Positions 54,501 to 64,000 of a stretch of DNA of 64,000 bases are shown here, in pieces. Source of the stretch: Alitta virens. Taxonomy: Eukaryota > Annelida > Polychaeta > Phyllodocida > Nereididae. How positions within the stretch are numbered: position 1 is the stretch's first letter; each line of letters opens with the position of its first letter. The DNA lies in assembly GCA_932294295.1 (NCBI GenBank), contig OW028574.1:29768145-29832144 (forward strand). Direction: 5' to 3'. The position numbers and the translations under genes are program-made. The notes below the pieces were generated by a model that was not told the DNA's origin, ran no database searches, and saw only the letters and a program-made list of their open reading frames with translations.

Positions 54501-55256
54501 TCTATAATGCGACATAGTAATTGTTTCTAAGCAGTGCTTTTCGAAGGAGGTCCAATCTGCTTTATGCAACTTCCATCGTGGTTGGCCCACTTCTCTAGTA
54601 CCTTCTACCTTTTGTAGGACAATAGGAAAGTGATCACTGCCGTGAGTGTCCTCTAATACTCTCCATTCAAATTCCAGAAATAACGCTGGATCACATTTAC
54701 TAAGGTCTATCGCTGAAAATGTTCCATGACCTGGGTGAAGATATGTAGGTGAACCATCATTGAACAAGCAAAGGGTGTGGTCATTGAGAAAATCTTCAAT
54801 GGTTTTTCCTTTGTTGTTGTGGGAAGTGCTTCCCCACAATTGGTTATGGCTGTTAAAATCTCCTAGGATAAGACGCGGTTCAGGAAGTTGATTGTAAAGG
54901 TTATGCAAATTACTGGCTGTAAGGTGAAAGGGTGGAGGAATATATAAGGAACATATGGTGAATGTTTTATTCAGGTTCAGACGAACTGCTGTAGCCTGAA
55001 GGTTAGTGTTAAGAGCAATATGGGTATGAATGATGCCATTTTTAACTAAAATTGATGAGCCACCAGTGGCTCTATCATGGGCAATATTGCCATATGTATT
55101 ATACATATGATAGTTTCTCAGTTTAAAACTATTTGGAGGTTTCAGAAATGTTTCCTGTAGACAGAAAACACTAGGGTTTAAGTGTTGGACCATGCAACCT
55201 ATTTCATCGAAGTTGGCTCTGAAACCTCGACAGTTCCACTGAATGATACTGTCCAT
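51573..55256 (-). CDS. LINE family A ORF2 protein, intact (1227 aa)
   Basis: APE-type endonuclease, residues 1-215: WNCRG 7-11, CLQET 32-36, GDFN 132-135, GSDHF 206-210. Reverse transcriptase, about 440-780: motif A FFDLEKAYD 577-585, motif B NGVPQSSILSP 634-644, motif C YVDD 667-670. RNase H, about 962-1082: Asp967, Glu1001, Asp1025, His1067 and Asp1077. Terminal zinc motif: Cys1170, Cys1173, His1181, Cys1186. It nicks target DNA, primes cDNA from the nick and degrades template RNA. The start ATG (MDSIIQWNC) follows directly on the endonuclease fold start. Motif B has PQS rather than the usual PQG; effect unknown. Confidence 0.93.
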   Translation of the reverse strand: MDSIIQWNCRGFRANFDEIGCMVQHLNPSVFCLQETFLKPPNSFKLRNYHMYNTYGNIAHDRATGGSSILVKNGIIHTHIALNTNLQATAVRLNLNKTFTICSLYIPPPFHLTASNLHNLYNQLPEPRLILGDFNSHNQLWGSTSHNNKGKTIEDFLNDHTLCLFNDGSPTYLHPGHGTFSAIDLSKCDPALFLEFEWRVLEDTHGSDHFPIVLQKVEGTREVGQPRWKLHKADWTSFEKHCLETITMSHYRNCNSLIEDFTDDITDIANRTIPMTKNNSKRSARPWFDDEVREAIKNRKRALRIFKSQPTISNLNNFKCLKAKARRIVRQKKRSCWKDYVSRLTERTPSNKVWKMIKKIEGKNLSSHVSILEVNGEHLSSPEQISNGLGEQFAYNSSSENYTREFQCYKAQAERLTLNIQSDNSEDYNSYITLEELQKAILKATDSATGPDNIHYQILKHLPQSSLKTLLYIFNQIWEKGCLPSLWKQATVIPIPKPGKDRSDPMNYRPIALTSCLCKTMERIVTDRLVWFLESNQLITELQSGFRRHRSTLDHLVRLETYVRDAFINREHVVAIFFDLEKAYDTTWKYGIMKDLHDFGLRGRLPVFIGSFLQDRFFKVRVGSTMSSPYSQENGVPQSSILSPTLFNVKINSIVNSISENLMSSLYVDDFLIAYRSRYMPTIERQLQLNLNRIHKWSLENGFKFSKQKTVCLPFYYLRSNHPDPSLIIDNCQIKVVNETKFLGVLFDSKLSFIPHIKALKAKCLKSMNLLKVVSKYNWGGDTTVLLRLYRAITRSRLDYGSVVYGSARPSYLKCLNSVHHQGLRLSLRAFRTSPVESLYVLAGEPPLSLRRIKLSMQYILKVASTPTNPTYDVIFHPKYMHHYESRSNAIRPLGLRMKFYLEAAKIDTTIIAETEVPPIPPWILPVPKVILDLAELKKSGTNPVDYQNLFYSIRFKYESYKFLYTDGSKMERRVGCAVTSYKTVIAECRLPDHCSIYTAELTAIYLALKNIEDSESDCYVICSDSKSALQAIQNKQLDNPGILDVLIKYFYLHEYKDIVFCWIPGHAGIEGNEKADLAGKRALTKEITDFTIPYTDFKMTIKSFIMSCWQRQWNECNNNKLHSILPCIQNKIPSRFNTRKDQGIYHRCLIGHSRLTHLHLLVNESAPVCQSCRCPLTIKHILLDCSHLQRFRRPLFQANTLQHLFTRYPTQTIIDFLYASGFYYQI

Positions 55257-55326
55257 GAATTAGTTAAAAGAGTTTAATATTATCATAGTAAAATCTGTAG
55301 TGCATGGTATGAATTTGTATGAATAT

Positions 55327-56748
55327 TCACTTTTTCTTCAAAGTCACTGCCTCTTTTGGTGTTAAGATCTTTTTGGGGGCCCCACCATGCTTAGATGGTG
55401 GTCTTATGATACTCAGTGCACTAGATTTTTCTAGTGTTTTTCTGATGAGGGGGGGTCTTTTGGGAACAATTGATCTTTTATCAATTGCCCCCTCCCGTTG
55501 AGGCCTAGGGATGGTGGTAGTCCCTGCCTCCTCTTCCATCGGCTGGTGTATCTCTTCCGACTCAAGGCCGGAAGGTGCACCCTGTGAGGATACACTAAGT
55601 TGTGAAGCACTAACTGATGGAGCTACAAGATGTCCTTTTCCGACATCTATAGCATGCTGCTTTATTCTTGCGAGGTGATCGTCTGCCTGTGAAGTCTTAG
55701 ATTCTGGTTTATCTTTCTGCGTGCTTTGGCCTGCCTTTGAATATTTATAATTAGGATCTAGGTCAATCCTTCGCCTGGGCGATGATCTGGGTGCAGGAGA
55801 TCTAGGTCCAGCCATCTGAGACAGGACTGAGGCATAGCTTGCCCCAGCAGCCTGTTCAGCTATACGGCATGCTTGGGGAAAGGAGATATCCTTGGTGGTC
55901 TTTAACTTCAAGATCTCTTTCTCTAGCTGCCATTTGGGACAGCCACGGTGATAGGCTGGCCCATCACCTCCACAATTAACACAATACGATGTATTCGTAC
56001 ATGGTGAGTCACGGGAATGGGTGTGTTCCCGTGACCCACAATTGGCGCAGGTTGGTTTGGCGCGGCAGGAGCCGCTAAAATGGCCAAATGGCTGGCAATT
56101 ATAACATCGTTTTGGGTTCGGGATGTAGGGACGTACCCTACACCACTCGAACCCAATGCTCACCTTGTCAGGCAAAACTGTGCCATCAAAGGTCAGTGTG
56201 AGAAGCTGTCGTGAATATCTTGGGGGCTGGCGATGAATGTGGATGACATTGTAGTCATCCAGCCAGTCCCTCAGTTCGTCATCGGAGCAGAGACTGCTCT
56301 CATGTGATGTTACAACTCCCTTGCAGGAGTTGAAAAACCGATGGGGCTCCACCTTAACAGGGGCACCCGCAAAGGCCTCCAACCCCAGCAATCTCAGGGA
56401 CTGGTCCCTGTGGGCAACCTGCACCAGCAAGGACGTATTGCTTAAACGTCTTGTATTTTCAACAAAACCAATGCTTTCCTTAATTGTTCTGCATATGGTT
56501 ATGGCTGAAAGTCGGGAAAACCCAGCATCACTGCCAGTAACAACAAGAAACTTTGGCCAAGGCTTAGATGTATCTGCATTATTTGAACTTTGATTTGCGT
56601 CATCTAATGATGGACGCAAACGTTTACCAAATCTGGAACCAGTAGCCAATTTTTCGACCTCAGCCTGGTTTACCGCTGAGGGACGCGCACCTTGTTCACC
56701 CGGGGGACGTGCGAGCCGGTCTGAAATTGTCGATTCGGACATATTCAT
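55327..56748 (-). CDS. LINE family A ORF1 protein, intact copy (473 aa)
   Basis: Same layout as the copy at 48707-50128: disordered N-terminus, RRM-like region, three CCHC-like knuckles, basic tail. In the first knuckle this copy reads CYNCQPFGH where the others have Arg in place of Pro. Another difference is a Pro-to-Ser change in the tail (LSVSSQ). Neither breaks the metal-binding residues. The start is taken at 56746-56748. Confidence 0.88.
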   Translation of the reverse strand: MNMSESTISDRLARPPGEQGARPSAVNQAEVEKLATGSRFGKRLRPSLDDANQSSNNADTSKPWPKFLVVTGSDAGFSRLSAITICRTIKESIGFVENTRRLSNTSLLVQVAHRDQSLRLLGLEAFAGAPVKVEPHRFFNSCKGVVTSHESSLCSDDELRDWLDDYNVIHIHRQPPRYSRQLLTLTFDGTVLPDKVSIGFEWCRVRPYIPNPKRCYNCQPFGHFSGSCRAKPTCANCGSREHTHSRDSPCTNTSYCVNCGGDGPAYHRGCPKWQLEKEILKLKTTKDISFPQACRIAEQAAGASYASVLSQMAGPRSPAPRSSPRRRIDLDPNYKYSKAGQSTQKDKPESKTSQADDHLARIKQHAIDVGKGHLVAPSVSASQLSVSSQGAPSGLESEEIHQPMEEEAGTTTIPRPQREGAIDKRSIVPKRPPLIRKTLEKSSALSIIRPPSKHGGAPKKILTPKEAVTLKKK

Positions 56749-56902
56749 TTTTGTTTCCCCTGTATGGTAGGGGACACACCCTCCTGTAAAGCTGGAGCAG
56801 CTTGTGCAATGCGCACGGTCCTGTTTTAGCCACTGGGGATAGAGGACTTCACCCCAAGTGTTTCCACCCTCGCCACGTGGAGGCCCAGGACCTTCGAGGG
56901 CA

Positions 56903-57225
56903 GTTATCCCTCTGCCCCCTTCACCGAATATCAAATAAATATCCAATGGTTGAAGGTTCACCAGGGGGGAAGGGAGAAGGGGTTGGTGCCTGGGGGAAAT
57001 GGTCGCCGAAGGCCCCCAATGTTCCACCAGTTATATCCCTGCCCCCTTCACCAAATATCAAATGAATATCCAATGGTTGAAGATTCGCCAAGGGGGCAAG
57101 GGAGAAGGGGTTGGTGCCTCGGGAGAAATGGTCACCAAAGGCCCCCAATGCCCCACAAGTTATCCCTCTGCCCCCTTCACCGAATATCAAATGAAAATCC
57201 AATGGTTGAAGATTCGCCAGGGGGG
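56903..57225 (-). promoter_or_regulatory. 5' tandem repeats of family A (about 2.5 x 128 bp)
   Basis: Units begin, on the plus strand, at 56903, 57030 and 57159 (GTTAT...CCCCCTTCACC...). The last is cut at about 66 bp, where the neighbouring (GT)n run starts. The same repeats stand at the 5' ends of the other array copies. Several LINE families have tandem 5' monomers that act as promoters. That role is inferred here from position only. Confidence 0.6.
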
Positions 57226-58105
57226 TGTGTGTGTGTGTGTGTGTTATTGTTTAACGCCTCATCAGCACCTGTTGGGCTATGTAGAGGTTAGATTGGTTAA
57301 GGATATTCAAGCTTGTTTCACGATTTTAATATTACAATTGGTAATATACATTGGTTTCTTGCAAAAATTGTAAGATACTTTTAGGAGGATATGATGTAAA
57401 AAGGTGTTTCAGAGAATTTGACATATATGAAGGTCTTTGTCTTTGCTGTAAATTGTTACATTCTAATAAAATATGTTTTACTGTAAGGGGGTGTTGACAT
57501 CTTTCACATACTGGGGCTGGTTTGTTTAAAAGAAGATGTGAATGAGTTAGTCTAGTATGTCCGATAAGACATCTATAAATTAAAATCTCATCTCTTTGTG
57601 TATTTGTGTTAATTGATACGTTATCCTTAACTCTAGGTAGAATGGAGCATAGTTTATTTTCACATTCATTCCATTGTGGTTGCCAGCAAGACATGATAAA
57701 ATCGTTTATGATAGGTCTAAAATCTGTGTATGGTACGATGTAGTCAGTGATTTCTTGTGTCAATGCTTTTTTGGCAAAATCTGCTTTTTCATTTCCTTCA
57801 ATACCGGATGACCTAGTAGCCAACAGAATATTATTTCTTTGCTGTCTTTCAACATTGCATATGTCATCAGTATCTAATACAGAAGGATGTTCAACACGCT
57901 TATTTCCTAGAGCTTGTAATGCAGACTTTGAGTTGGAACAGACCACAAAGTTTTTATATTCTAAATCAGCTGTAATCTTTGTTGCTTTATAAATGGCCAT
58001 TAACTCTGCAGTGTACACAGAGCTTTCATCTGGAAGGCGTTCACTGCAGTAGTTTGATTTAATAGAAGAGACTGCATAAGCAGTGTGTTTATCACCACCA
58101 GCATA
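57226..58105 (-). mobile_element. Family B LINE 3' fragment, second long copy
   Basis: Nearly identical to the fragment at 50607-51486, including its ORF2 remnant (57332-58018, 228 codons with the CSNS change) and its truncation point. It is part of the 6.6-kb tandem unit, not a separate insertion. Confidence 0.88.
57332..58018 (-). pseudogene. Family B ORF2 C-terminal fragment, second copy
   Basis: Same 228-codon frame as at 50713-51399, with identical protein sequence: partial RNase H with Asn in the CSNS position and the terminal CCHC motif. Confidence 0.82.
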
Positions 58106-58191
58106 TGTGTGTGTGTGTGTGAGTTATTGTTTAACGCCTCATCAGCACCTGAGTGGGCTATGTAGAGGCTCTCTAGGTTAAGATTGATTAA

Positions 58192-61100
58192 CTATATTTG
58201 GTAGTAGAAACCAGAAGCATATAAAAAATCAATAATTGTCTGGGTTGGATATCTGGTAAAGAGATGTTGTAAGGTATTAGCTTGAAACAAAGGTCTTCTA
58301 AAGCGTTGTAAGTGGCTGCAATCTAATAAAATATGTTTGATTGTTAGGGGGCACCGACAACTCTGGCATACCGGTGCCGATTCATTGACTAAAAGGTGTA
58401 AATGTGTAAGTCTTGAATGTCCTATGAGGCATCTGTGATATATTCCTTGATCTTTGCGAGTATTGAACCTACTAGGTATTTTATTTTGAATGCAAGGTAA
58501 GATTGAATGCAACTTGTTGTTATTACACTCATTCCATTGTCTTTGCCAGCAAGACATGATAAAAGATTTTATAGTCATTTTAAAATCAGTGTATGGAATG
58601 GTAAAATCAGTTATCTCTTTTGTAAGAGCCCTTTTTCCTGCCAGGTCTGCTTTTTCATTCCCTTCAATGCCAGCGTGTCCAGGAATCCAGCAGAATACTA
58701 TGTCTTTGTATTCGTGAAGATAGAAATACTTAATCAGAACATCTAAGATCCCAGGGTTATCAAGTTGTTTATTTTGGATTGCTTGAAGAGCAGATTTTGA
58801 ATCAGAACAGATAACATAACAATCTGATTCTGAGTCCTCGATGTTCTTTAAGGCAAGGTAAATAGCTGTTAATTCTGCAGTGTATATTGAGCAGTGGTCT
58901 GGAAGACGACATTCAGCTATAACGGTTTTATAAGAAGTGACTGCACAGCCTACTCGTCTTTCCATTTTTGAGCCATCTGTTAATAGAAATTTGTACGATT
59001 CGTATTTAAACCTTATACTATAAAATAGGTTTTGATAGTCTACCGGATTGGTTTCGCTTTTCTTAAGCTCTGCCAAATCCAGTATAACTTTCGGGACTGG
59101 GAGAATCCATGGCGGAATGGGTGGTACTTCCGTCTCGGCAATGATTGTAGTATCAATTTTTGCAGCCTCAAGATAGAATTTCATGCGTAATCCCAGTGGT
59201 CGAATGGCGTTTGAACGAGATTCATAATGATGCATGTATTTTGGATGAAATATTACATCATATGTTGGATTTGTTGGAGTTGAAGCTACTTTTAGTATGT
59301 ATTGCATGGATAACTTGATACGACGAAGGGAAAGTGGAGGTTCCCCTGCCAGTACATATAAGCTCTCTACAGGAGATGTACGAAAAGCTCTTAAGCTTAG
59401 TCGCAACCCTTGATGATGTACAGAATTCAGGCATTTTAGATAAGATGGTCTGGCAGAGCCATATACCACAGAACCATAATCAAGTCGAGAACGAGTAATT
59501 GCTCGATAGAGACGAAGGAGGACCGTTGTGTCCCCACCCCAATTATATTTGCTCACTACTTTAAGGAGGTTCATTGATTTCAGGCACTTTGCTTTCAGTG
59601 CTTTGATATGCGGAATGAAAGACAATTTGGAGTCAAAGAGTACACCCAAAAATTTTGTTTCATTCACCACTTTTATTTGACAATTATTAGTGATGGATCT
59701 GGATGGTTTGATCGTAAATAATAGAAAGGCAGACAAACTGTCTTCTGTTTAGAGAACTTGAAGCCATTTTCGAGTGACCATTTGTGAATCCTATTCAAAT
59801 TTAATTGCAGTTGTCGTTCTATGGTTGGCATATATCTGGAACGATATGCAATGAGGAAATCGTCAACATATAGGGACGACATGAGATTTTCTGAGATGGA
59901 ATTTACTATACTGTTGATTTTGACGTTAAAGAGGGTGGGCGAGAGAATACTACTCTGAGGGACTCCATTCTCCTGAGAGTAGGGGCTTGACATCGTTGAT
60001 CCCACTCGGACCTTAAAGAAGCGATCCTGTAGGAAGGATCCGATGAAAACTGGAAGGCGACCTCGAAGCCCGAAGTCGTGGAGATCTTTCATTATTCCAT
60101 ATTTCCATGTAGTGTCATAAGCTTTTTCTAGGTCAAAGAATATGGCTACTACGTGTTCTCTGTTAATGAAAGCATCTCTAACATAAGTTTCCAGTCTGAC
60201 TAAATGATCTTATGTGCTCCTGTGACGGCGAAATCCAGATTGGAGCTCTGTAATAAGCTGGTTCGACTCCAGGAACCAAACCAGTCTATCAGTAACAATT
60301 CGCTCCATTGTCTTACATAGACAACTGGTTAAGGCTATTGGTCGATAATTCATAGGACCACTATGATCCTTCCCCGGCTTGGGAATTGGGATGACCGTGG
60401 CTTGTTTCCAGAGGGATGGAAGACATCCCTTCTCCCAAATTTGATTAAAGATATACAGTAATGTTTTTAAAGAGGATTGAGGTAGGTGTTTTAAGATTTG
60501 ATAATGTATATTATCAGGGCCTGTTGCAGAGTCAGTCGCTTTTAAGATGGCCTTCTGAAGTTCTTCTAAGGTGATGTAGGAGTTATAATCTTCGCTGTTA
60601 TCAGACTGTATATTTAGGGTTAATCTCTCAGCTTGAGCCTTATAACATTGAAATTCTCTCGTATAGTTCTCTGACGAGGAGTTGTACGCAAACTGTTCTC
60701 CTAACCCGTTTGATATTTGTTCTGGTGAGGAGAGATGTTCTCCATTCACTTCTAGAATGCTTACATGTGAAGATAGGTTCTTTCCTTCAATCTTCTTAAT
60801 CATTTTCCAGACTTTATTGCTGGGAGTTCTTTCAGTGAGTCTGGAGACATAGTCTTTCCAGCAACTACGTTTTTTTTGCCTTACAATTCTACGTGCTTTG
60901 GCTTTCAGGCACTTAAAATTATTCAGATTGCTGATGGTCGGCTGAGATTTAAAAATTCTGAGGGCTCTCTTACGGTTTTTAATAGCTTCTCTTACTTCGT
61001 CATCAAACCAAGGTCTTGCACTACGTTTAGAATTATTTTTTGTCATCGGTATTGTTCTATTGGCTATATCAGTAATATCATCAGTAAAATCTTCAATAAG

Positions 61101-61868
61101 ACTATTACAATTTCTATAATGCGACATAGTAATTGTTTCTAAGCAGTGCTTTTCGAAGGAGGTCCAATCTGCTTTATGCAACTTCCATCGTGGTTGGCCC
61201 ACTTCTATAGTACCTTCTACGTTTTGTAGGACAATAGGAAAGTGATCACTGCCGTGAGTGTCCTCTAATACTCTCCATTCAAATTCCAGAAATAACGCTG
61301 GATCACATTTACTAAGGTCTATCGCTGAAAATGTTCCATGACCTGGGTGAAGATATGTAGGTGAACCATCATTGAACAAGCAAAGGGTGTGGTCATTGAG
61401 AAAATCTTCAATGGTTTTTCCTTTGTTGTTGTGGGAAGTGCTTCCCCACAATTGGTTATGGCTGTTAAAATCTCCTAGGATAAGACGCGGTTCAGGAAGT
61501 TGATTGTAAAGGTTATGCAAATTACTGGCTGTAAGGTGAAAGGGTGGAGGAATATATAAGGAACATATGGTGAATGTTTTATTCAGGTTCAGACGAACTG
61601 CTGTAGCCTGAAGGTTAGTGTTAAGAGCAATATGGGTATGAATGATGCCATTTTTAACTAAAATTGATGAGCCACCAGTGGCTCTATCATGGGCAATATT
61701 GCCATATGTATTATACATATGATAGTTTCTCAGTTTAAAACTATTTGGAGGTTTCAGAAATGTTTCCTGTAGACAGAAAACACTAGGGTTTAAGTGTTGG
61801 ACCATGCAACCTATTTCATCGAAGTTGGCTCTGAAACCTCGACAGTTCCACTGAATGATACTGTCCAT
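58192..61868 (-). pseudogene. ORF2 with a nonsense codon and a 7-bp deletion
   Basis: Frames are 61868-60210 (endonuclease and RT fingers), 60092-59673 (RT motifs B and C) and 59736-58192 (RNase H and CCHC end). A TAA at 60210-60212 replaces a Leu codon after R-H-R-S-T. About 7 bp of the GACAGTTGTCAATT region are missing near 59682, shifting the frame. Outside these the sequence closely follows the intact copy. Confidence 0.9.
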
Positions 61869-61938
61869 GAATTAGTTAAAAGAGTTTAATATTATCATAG
61901 TAAAATCTGTAGTGCATGGTATGAATTTGTATGAATAT

Positions 61939-63360
61939 TCACTTTTTCTTCAAAGTCACTGCCTCTTTTGGTGTTAAGATCTTTTTGGGGGCCCCACCAT
62001 GCTTAGATGGTGGTCTTATGATACTCAGTGCACTAGATTTTTCTAGTGTTTTTCTGATGAGGGGGGGTCTTTTGGGAACAATTGATCTTTTATCAATTGC
62101 CCCCTCCCGTTGAGGCCTAGGGATGGTGGTAGTCCCTGCCTCCTCTTCCATCGGCTGGTGTATCTCTTCCGACTCAAGGCCGGAAGGTGCACCCTGTGAG
62201 GGTACACTAAGTTGTGAAGCACTAACTGATGGAGCTACAAGATGTCCTTTTCCGACATCTATAGCATGCTGCTTTATTCTTGCGAGGTGATCGTCTGCCT
62301 GTGAAGTCTTAGATTCTGGTTTATCTTTCTGCGTGCTTTGGCCTGCCTTTGAATATTTATAATTAGGATCTAGGTCAATCCTTCGCCTGGGCGATGATCT
62401 GGGTGCAGGAGATCTAGGTCCAGCCATCTGAGACAGGACTGAGGCATAGCTTGCCCCAGCAGCCTGTTCAGCTATACGGCATGCTTGGGGAAAGGAGATA
62501 TCCTTGGTGGTCTTTAACTTCAAGATCTCTTTCTCTAGCTGCCATTTGGGACAGCCACGGTGATAGGCTGGCCCATCACCTCCACAATTAACACAATACG
62601 ATGTATTCGTACATGGTGAGTCACGGGAATGGGTGTGTTCCCGTGACCCACAATTGGCGCAGGTTGGTTTGGCGCGGCAGGAGCCGCTAAAATGGCCAAA
62701 TCGCTGGCAATTATAACATCGTTTTGGGTTCGGGATGTAGGGACGTACCCTACACCACTCGAACCCAATGCTCACCTTGTCAGGCAAAACTGTGCCATCA
62801 AAGGTCAGTGTGAGAAGCTGTCGTGAATATCTTGGGGGCTGGCGATGAATGTGGATGACATTGTAGTCATCCAGCCAGTCCCTCAGTTCGTCATCGGAGC
62901 AGAGACTGCTCTCATGTGATGTTACAACTCCCTTGCAGGAGTTGAAAAACCGATGGGGCTCCACCTTAACAGGGGCACCCGCAAAGGCCTCCAACCCCAG
63001 CAATCTCAGGGACTGGTCCCTGTGGGCAACCTGCACCAGCAAGGACGTATTGCTTAAACGTCTTGTATTTTCAACAAAACCAATGCTTTCCTTAATTGTT
63101 CTGCATATGGTTATGGCTGAAAGTCGGGAAAACCCAGCATCACTGCCAGTAACAACAAGAAACTTTGGCCAAGGCTTAGATGTATCTGCATTATTTGAAC
63201 TTTGATTTGCGTCATCTAATGATGGACGCAAACGTTTACCAAATCTGGAACCAGTAGCCAATTTTTCGACCTCAGCCTGGTTTACCGCTGAGGGACGCGC
63301 ACCTTGTTCACCCGGGGGACGTGCGAGCCGGTCTGAAATTGTCGATTCGGACATATTCAT
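61939..63360 (-). CDS. LINE family A ORF1 protein, third full copy (473 aa)
   Basis: Uninterrupted from the ATG at 63358-63360. It has the RRM-like region, the three CCHC-like knuckles (first one with the common Arg) and the basic tail. ORF2 follows after 70 bp. Confidence 0.88.
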   Translation of the reverse strand: MNMSESTISDRLARPPGEQGARPSAVNQAEVEKLATGSRFGKRLRPSLDDANQSSNNADTSKPWPKFLVVTGSDAGFSRLSAITICRTIKESIGFVENTRRLSNTSLLVQVAHRDQSLRLLGLEAFAGAPVKVEPHRFFNSCKGVVTSHESSLCSDDELRDWLDDYNVIHIHRQPPRYSRQLLTLTFDGTVLPDKVSIGFEWCRVRPYIPNPKRCYNCQRFGHFSGSCRAKPTCANCGSREHTHSRDSPCTNTSYCVNCGGDGPAYHRGCPKWQLEKEILKLKTTKDISFPQACRIAEQAAGASYASVLSQMAGPRSPAPRSSPRRRIDLDPNYKYSKAGQSTQKDKPESKTSQADDHLARIKQHAIDVGKGHLVAPSVSASQLSVPSQGAPSGLESEEIHQPMEEEAGTTTIPRPQREGAIDKRSIVPKRPPLIRKTLEKSSALSIIRPPSKHGGAPKKILTPKEAVTLKKK

Positions 63361-63837
63361 TTTTGTTTCCCCTGTATGGTAGGGGACACACCCTCCTGTA
63401 AAGCTGGAGCAGCTTGTGCAATGCGCACGGTCCTGTTTTAGCCACTGGGGATAGAGGACTTCACCCCAAGTGTTTCCACCCTCGCCGCGTGGAGGCCCAG
63501 GACCTTCGAGGGCAGTTATCCCTCTGCCCCCTTCACCGAATATCAAATAAATATCCAATGGTTGAAGGTTCACCAGGGGGGAAGGGAGAAGGGGTTGGTG
63601 CCTGGGGGAAATGGTCGCCGAAGGCCCCCAATGTTCCACCAGTTATATCCCTGCCCCCTTCACCAAATATCAAATGAATATCCAATGGTTGAAGATTCGC
63701 CAAGGGGGCAAGGGAGAAGGGGTTGGTGCCTCGGGAGAAATGGTCACCAAAGGCCCCCAATGCCCCACAAGTTATCCCTCTGCCCCCTTCACCGAATATC
63801 AAATGAAAATCCAATGGTTGAAGATTCGCCAGGGGGG

Positions 63838-64000
63838 TGTGTGTGTGTGTGTGTGTTATTGTTTAACGCCTCATCAGCACCTGTTGGGCTATGTAGAGGT
63901 TAGATTGGTTAAGGATATTCAAGCTTGTTTCACGATTTTAATATTACAATTGGTAATATACATTGGTTTCTTGCAAAAATTGTAAGATACTTTTAGGAGG
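63838..64000 (-). mobile_element. Start of a further family B fragment (window edge)
   Basis: A (GT)n run and the family B tail begin as at 57226, so the 6.6-kb repeat pattern continues past the window. Confidence 0.85.

Larger units (their letters stand above)
51487..57225 (-). mobile_element. Full-length, apparently intact family A LINE
   Basis: This 5.74-kb copy has, in order from its 5' end: about 2.5 repeats of 128 bp (57225-56903), ORF1, a 70-bp gap, ORF2, a short 3' untranslated region, the conserved tail, and (CA)n. It is classed as I/Nimb type because of the APE endonuclease, RNase H, and the C-terminal CCHC plus ORF1 knuckles. Both ORFs are uninterrupted. It is the best candidate in the window for a mobile copy. 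Confidence 0.9.
58106..63837 (-). mobile_element. Full-length family A LINE, ORF2 broken
   Basis: Third full-length A copy. It is about 8 bp shorter than the one at 51487-57225, mostly due to a small deletion near 59682. ORF1 is intact and ORF2 carries two breaks. Confidence 0.9.

Noticed and set aside
16988..58746. Repeated 75-79 aa plus-strand ORFs in every LINE copy
   Set aside because: They are antisense to the ORF2 RNase H region and recur only because the copies recur.
35731..64000. CRISPR or satellite array
   Set aside because: Repeats are kilobases long and encode LINE proteins; there are no short spaced repeats.

Overview
This is genomic DNA from a eukaryote, almost certainly an invertebrate animal. 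There is no bacterial-style gene packing. One host gene is split into five exons with GT..AG introns. The rest is transposable elements: a Ty3/Gypsy-type LTR retrotransposon, a solo LTR, a CR1/L2-like non-LTR element, a probable small foldback element, and many copies of an APE-endonuclease/RT/RNase H LINE of the I/Nimb type. The species cannot be named from sequence alone; the host protein type would suit a marine invertebrate, but that is a guess.

Layout. 1-9.7 kb (minus strand): a decayed Gypsy-type element reading right to left, with two related small membrane-anchor ORFs, two undiagnosed pre-Gag ORFs, Gag capsid, a CCHC zinc knuckle, protease, reverse transcriptase, RNase H and integrase. 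9.7-13.1 kb: no gene recognised; it holds a 53-bp tandem duplication and a cluster of AGGTCA direct repeats. 13.16-13.28 kb: a relic exon of a beta-lactamase-like gene. 13.7-14.5 kb and 26.2-27.0 kb (plus strand): the two halves of one CR1/L2-like element, split by an 11.7-kb block of I/Nimb LINE copies flanked by a 12-bp target-site duplication. 27.4-30.7 kb (minus strand): the host gene, a secreted serine beta-lactamase-like protein of 538 residues over five exons.

31.1-64 kb (minus strand): a continuous head-to-tail array of LINE copies. Family A is the main LINE (about 5.7 kb; ORF1 with an RRM-like region and CCHC knuckles; ORF2 of 1227 aa). Family B is a diverged relative seen only as 3' fragments. 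Every junction lies in a (GT/CA)n tract, which is the 3' tail of the neighbouring copy. The array contains one longer internally deleted A copy (31.1-35.4 kb), three 3,045-bp repeats of a two-ORF deletion derivative (35.7-44.9 kb), then 6.6-kb A+B repeats (44.9-64 kb). The A copy at 51,487-57,225 has both ORFs uninterrupted and all catalytic motifs, so it is the best candidate for a recently active element.

The unifying theme is a LINE that appears to use its own (CA)n tail, and that of its relative, as landing site. Insertion would then build same-orientation arrays, and later unequal exchange would homogenise them. The second notable item is the Gypsy-type element, which carries a duplicated small membrane protein gene upstream of gag.
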